Assembly: GCA_945916025.1 (NCBI GenBank)
Contig: CAMEGD010000080.1
Coordinates: forward strand, 1 to 6,274
DNA from: an uncultured Clostridia bacterium
GTDB taxonomy: Bacteria; Bacillota; Clostridia; Tissierellales; Peptoniphilaceae
DNA: 6,274 nucleotides
Reading direction: 5' to 3'
Shown here: positions 6,012 through 6,274 of the stretch, in pieces
Numbering within the stretch: position 1 is the first letter of the stretch
Layout: every line of letters begins with the position of its first letter
Translations under genes and position numbers: made by a program
Notes under the pieces: generated by a model
What the model was told of the DNA's origin: nothing
What the model saw: the letters and a program-made list of their open reading frames with translations, nothing else
The model's database searches: none

Positions 6012-6274
6012 TTCCAAGCTCCTTTGCACTTTCTAATATTGCCTTTAAATTTGAAAGGGGAGACTTCATTCCTAAACCACAAGCAGGGGATAGGATATTT
6101 GTTCCACTTTCAATACAGGATTTTGTCGCTTCTTTGATTCCATCACTATCACTAAATTCTAAGGCATAAGTAGAGACATTTCCCATTAATAACTTTTCAT
6201 CCCCAACAAATTCTCGAACTTTTTTTATGGAAACAATAGAGTCAAAGCTAAGGGCATCAGCATGAATGTTTTTT
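5998..6274 (-). CDS. UroD/MtaA-family methyltransferase, C-terminal end only (runs off the window)
   Basis: The frame is open from the right edge of the window to the stop at 5998, about 92 codons, so this is the tail of a longer gene. An ATG at 6186 is only an internal Met. The visible residues match the C-terminal third of the complete UroD-family protein in this operon. ALSFDSIVSIKKV aligns with AFSVDNCEDLNEC, VGDEKLLMGNVS with LGDKMLIIGNVP, and SPACGLGMKSPLSNLKAI with CSGCDVPFGTPLENLKAY. The Cys in SPACGLG would be the third zinc ligand. The His-x-Cys pair would lie roughly a dozen residues beyond the window edge. The two proteins are clearly different paralogues. The gene overlaps the activator by 14 bases and is therefore in the same operon. 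The role is probably methyl transfer to or from a corrinoid protein; the substrate is unknown. Confidence 0.85.
   Translation of the reverse strand, partial: KNIHADALSFDSIVSIKKVREFVGDEKLLMGNVSTYALEFSDSDGIKEATKSCIESGTNILSPACGLGMKSPLSNLKAILESAKELGNDQD
6019..6025 (-). promoter_or_regulatory. Ribosome binding site fixing the start of the activator gene
   Basis: On the - strand this reads AAAGGAG, 7 bases before the ATG at 6011. It lies inside the last codons of the upstream methyltransferase gene, and it decides for this ATG over the GTG at 6029, which sits upstream of the site. Confidence 0.8.

Noticed and set aside
4398..6029. Activator gene starting at GTG 6029
   Set aside because: The good AAAGGAG lies downstream of the GTG and fits the ATG at 6011, which also gives the usual short N-terminus (MTKIKI) of a ferredoxin domain.
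5998..6186. A separate 62-residue protein starting at ATG 6186
   Set aside because: The frame stays open to the window edge and the residues before this Met continue to align with the UroD family, so it is an internal Met in a gene cut by the window.

Overview
The window reads as a chromosomal stretch from an AT-rich, low-GC Gram-positive anaerobe, probably a clostridial or Tissierellia/Peptoniphilaceae-type Firmicute. Support for this is the A/T-ending codons, strong AGGAGG-type ribosome binding sites, tRNA genes that all encode their 3' CCA, a DUF1576 membrane protein and a RACo-type corrinoid activator. The exact genus is inference, not proven.

Layout. Positions 1-566 hold a tRNA cluster on the + strand in the order Glu(TTC, cut by the window edge), Val(TAC), Asp(GTC), Thr(TGT), Gly(GCC), Arg(ACG). 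It is closed at 571-599 by a perfect hairpin with A and T tracts on its two flanks, so it can stop transcription from both sides. Facing it on the - strand is a two-gene unit: a multi-pass DUF1576 membrane protein (902-2179), then a small unrecognised protein (598-939) whose start lies inside the end of the DUF1576 gene. The roughly 100-base divergent gap at 2180-2299 carries an extended -10 promoter for the DUF1576 unit. It also has a TATAAT box pointing toward a + strand radical SAM protein (2300-3205). That protein matches only the radical-SAM plus C-terminal part of B12-binding radical SAM enzymes and has no visible Shine-Dalgarno sequence, so it may be an N-terminally truncated gene.

From 3204 to the right end, on the - strand, is a tightly packed operon transcribed leftward. 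It runs: the 3' end of a UroD/MtaA-family methyltransferase (5998-6274, cut by the window edge), a RACo-like ferredoxin/ASKHA corrinoid activator (4398-6011), a complete second UroD/MtaA-family methyltransferase (3286-4398), and a hairpin-T-tract terminator (3204-3236). Genes overlap by 14 bases and by 1 base (TAATG). Together they look like part of a cobamide-dependent methyl-transfer pathway. The two UroD-type proteins would carry methyl groups to or from a corrinoid protein, and the activator would reduce inactive Co(II) corrinoid back to Co(I) using ATP. The corrinoid protein itself is not in the window and the methyl donor cannot be told from the sequence.

No IS element, CRISPR array, phage gene or rRNA was seen. 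The parts most worth a second look are the activator flanked by two methyltransferases, the DUF1576/small protein pair, and the radical SAM gene without its cobalamin domain.
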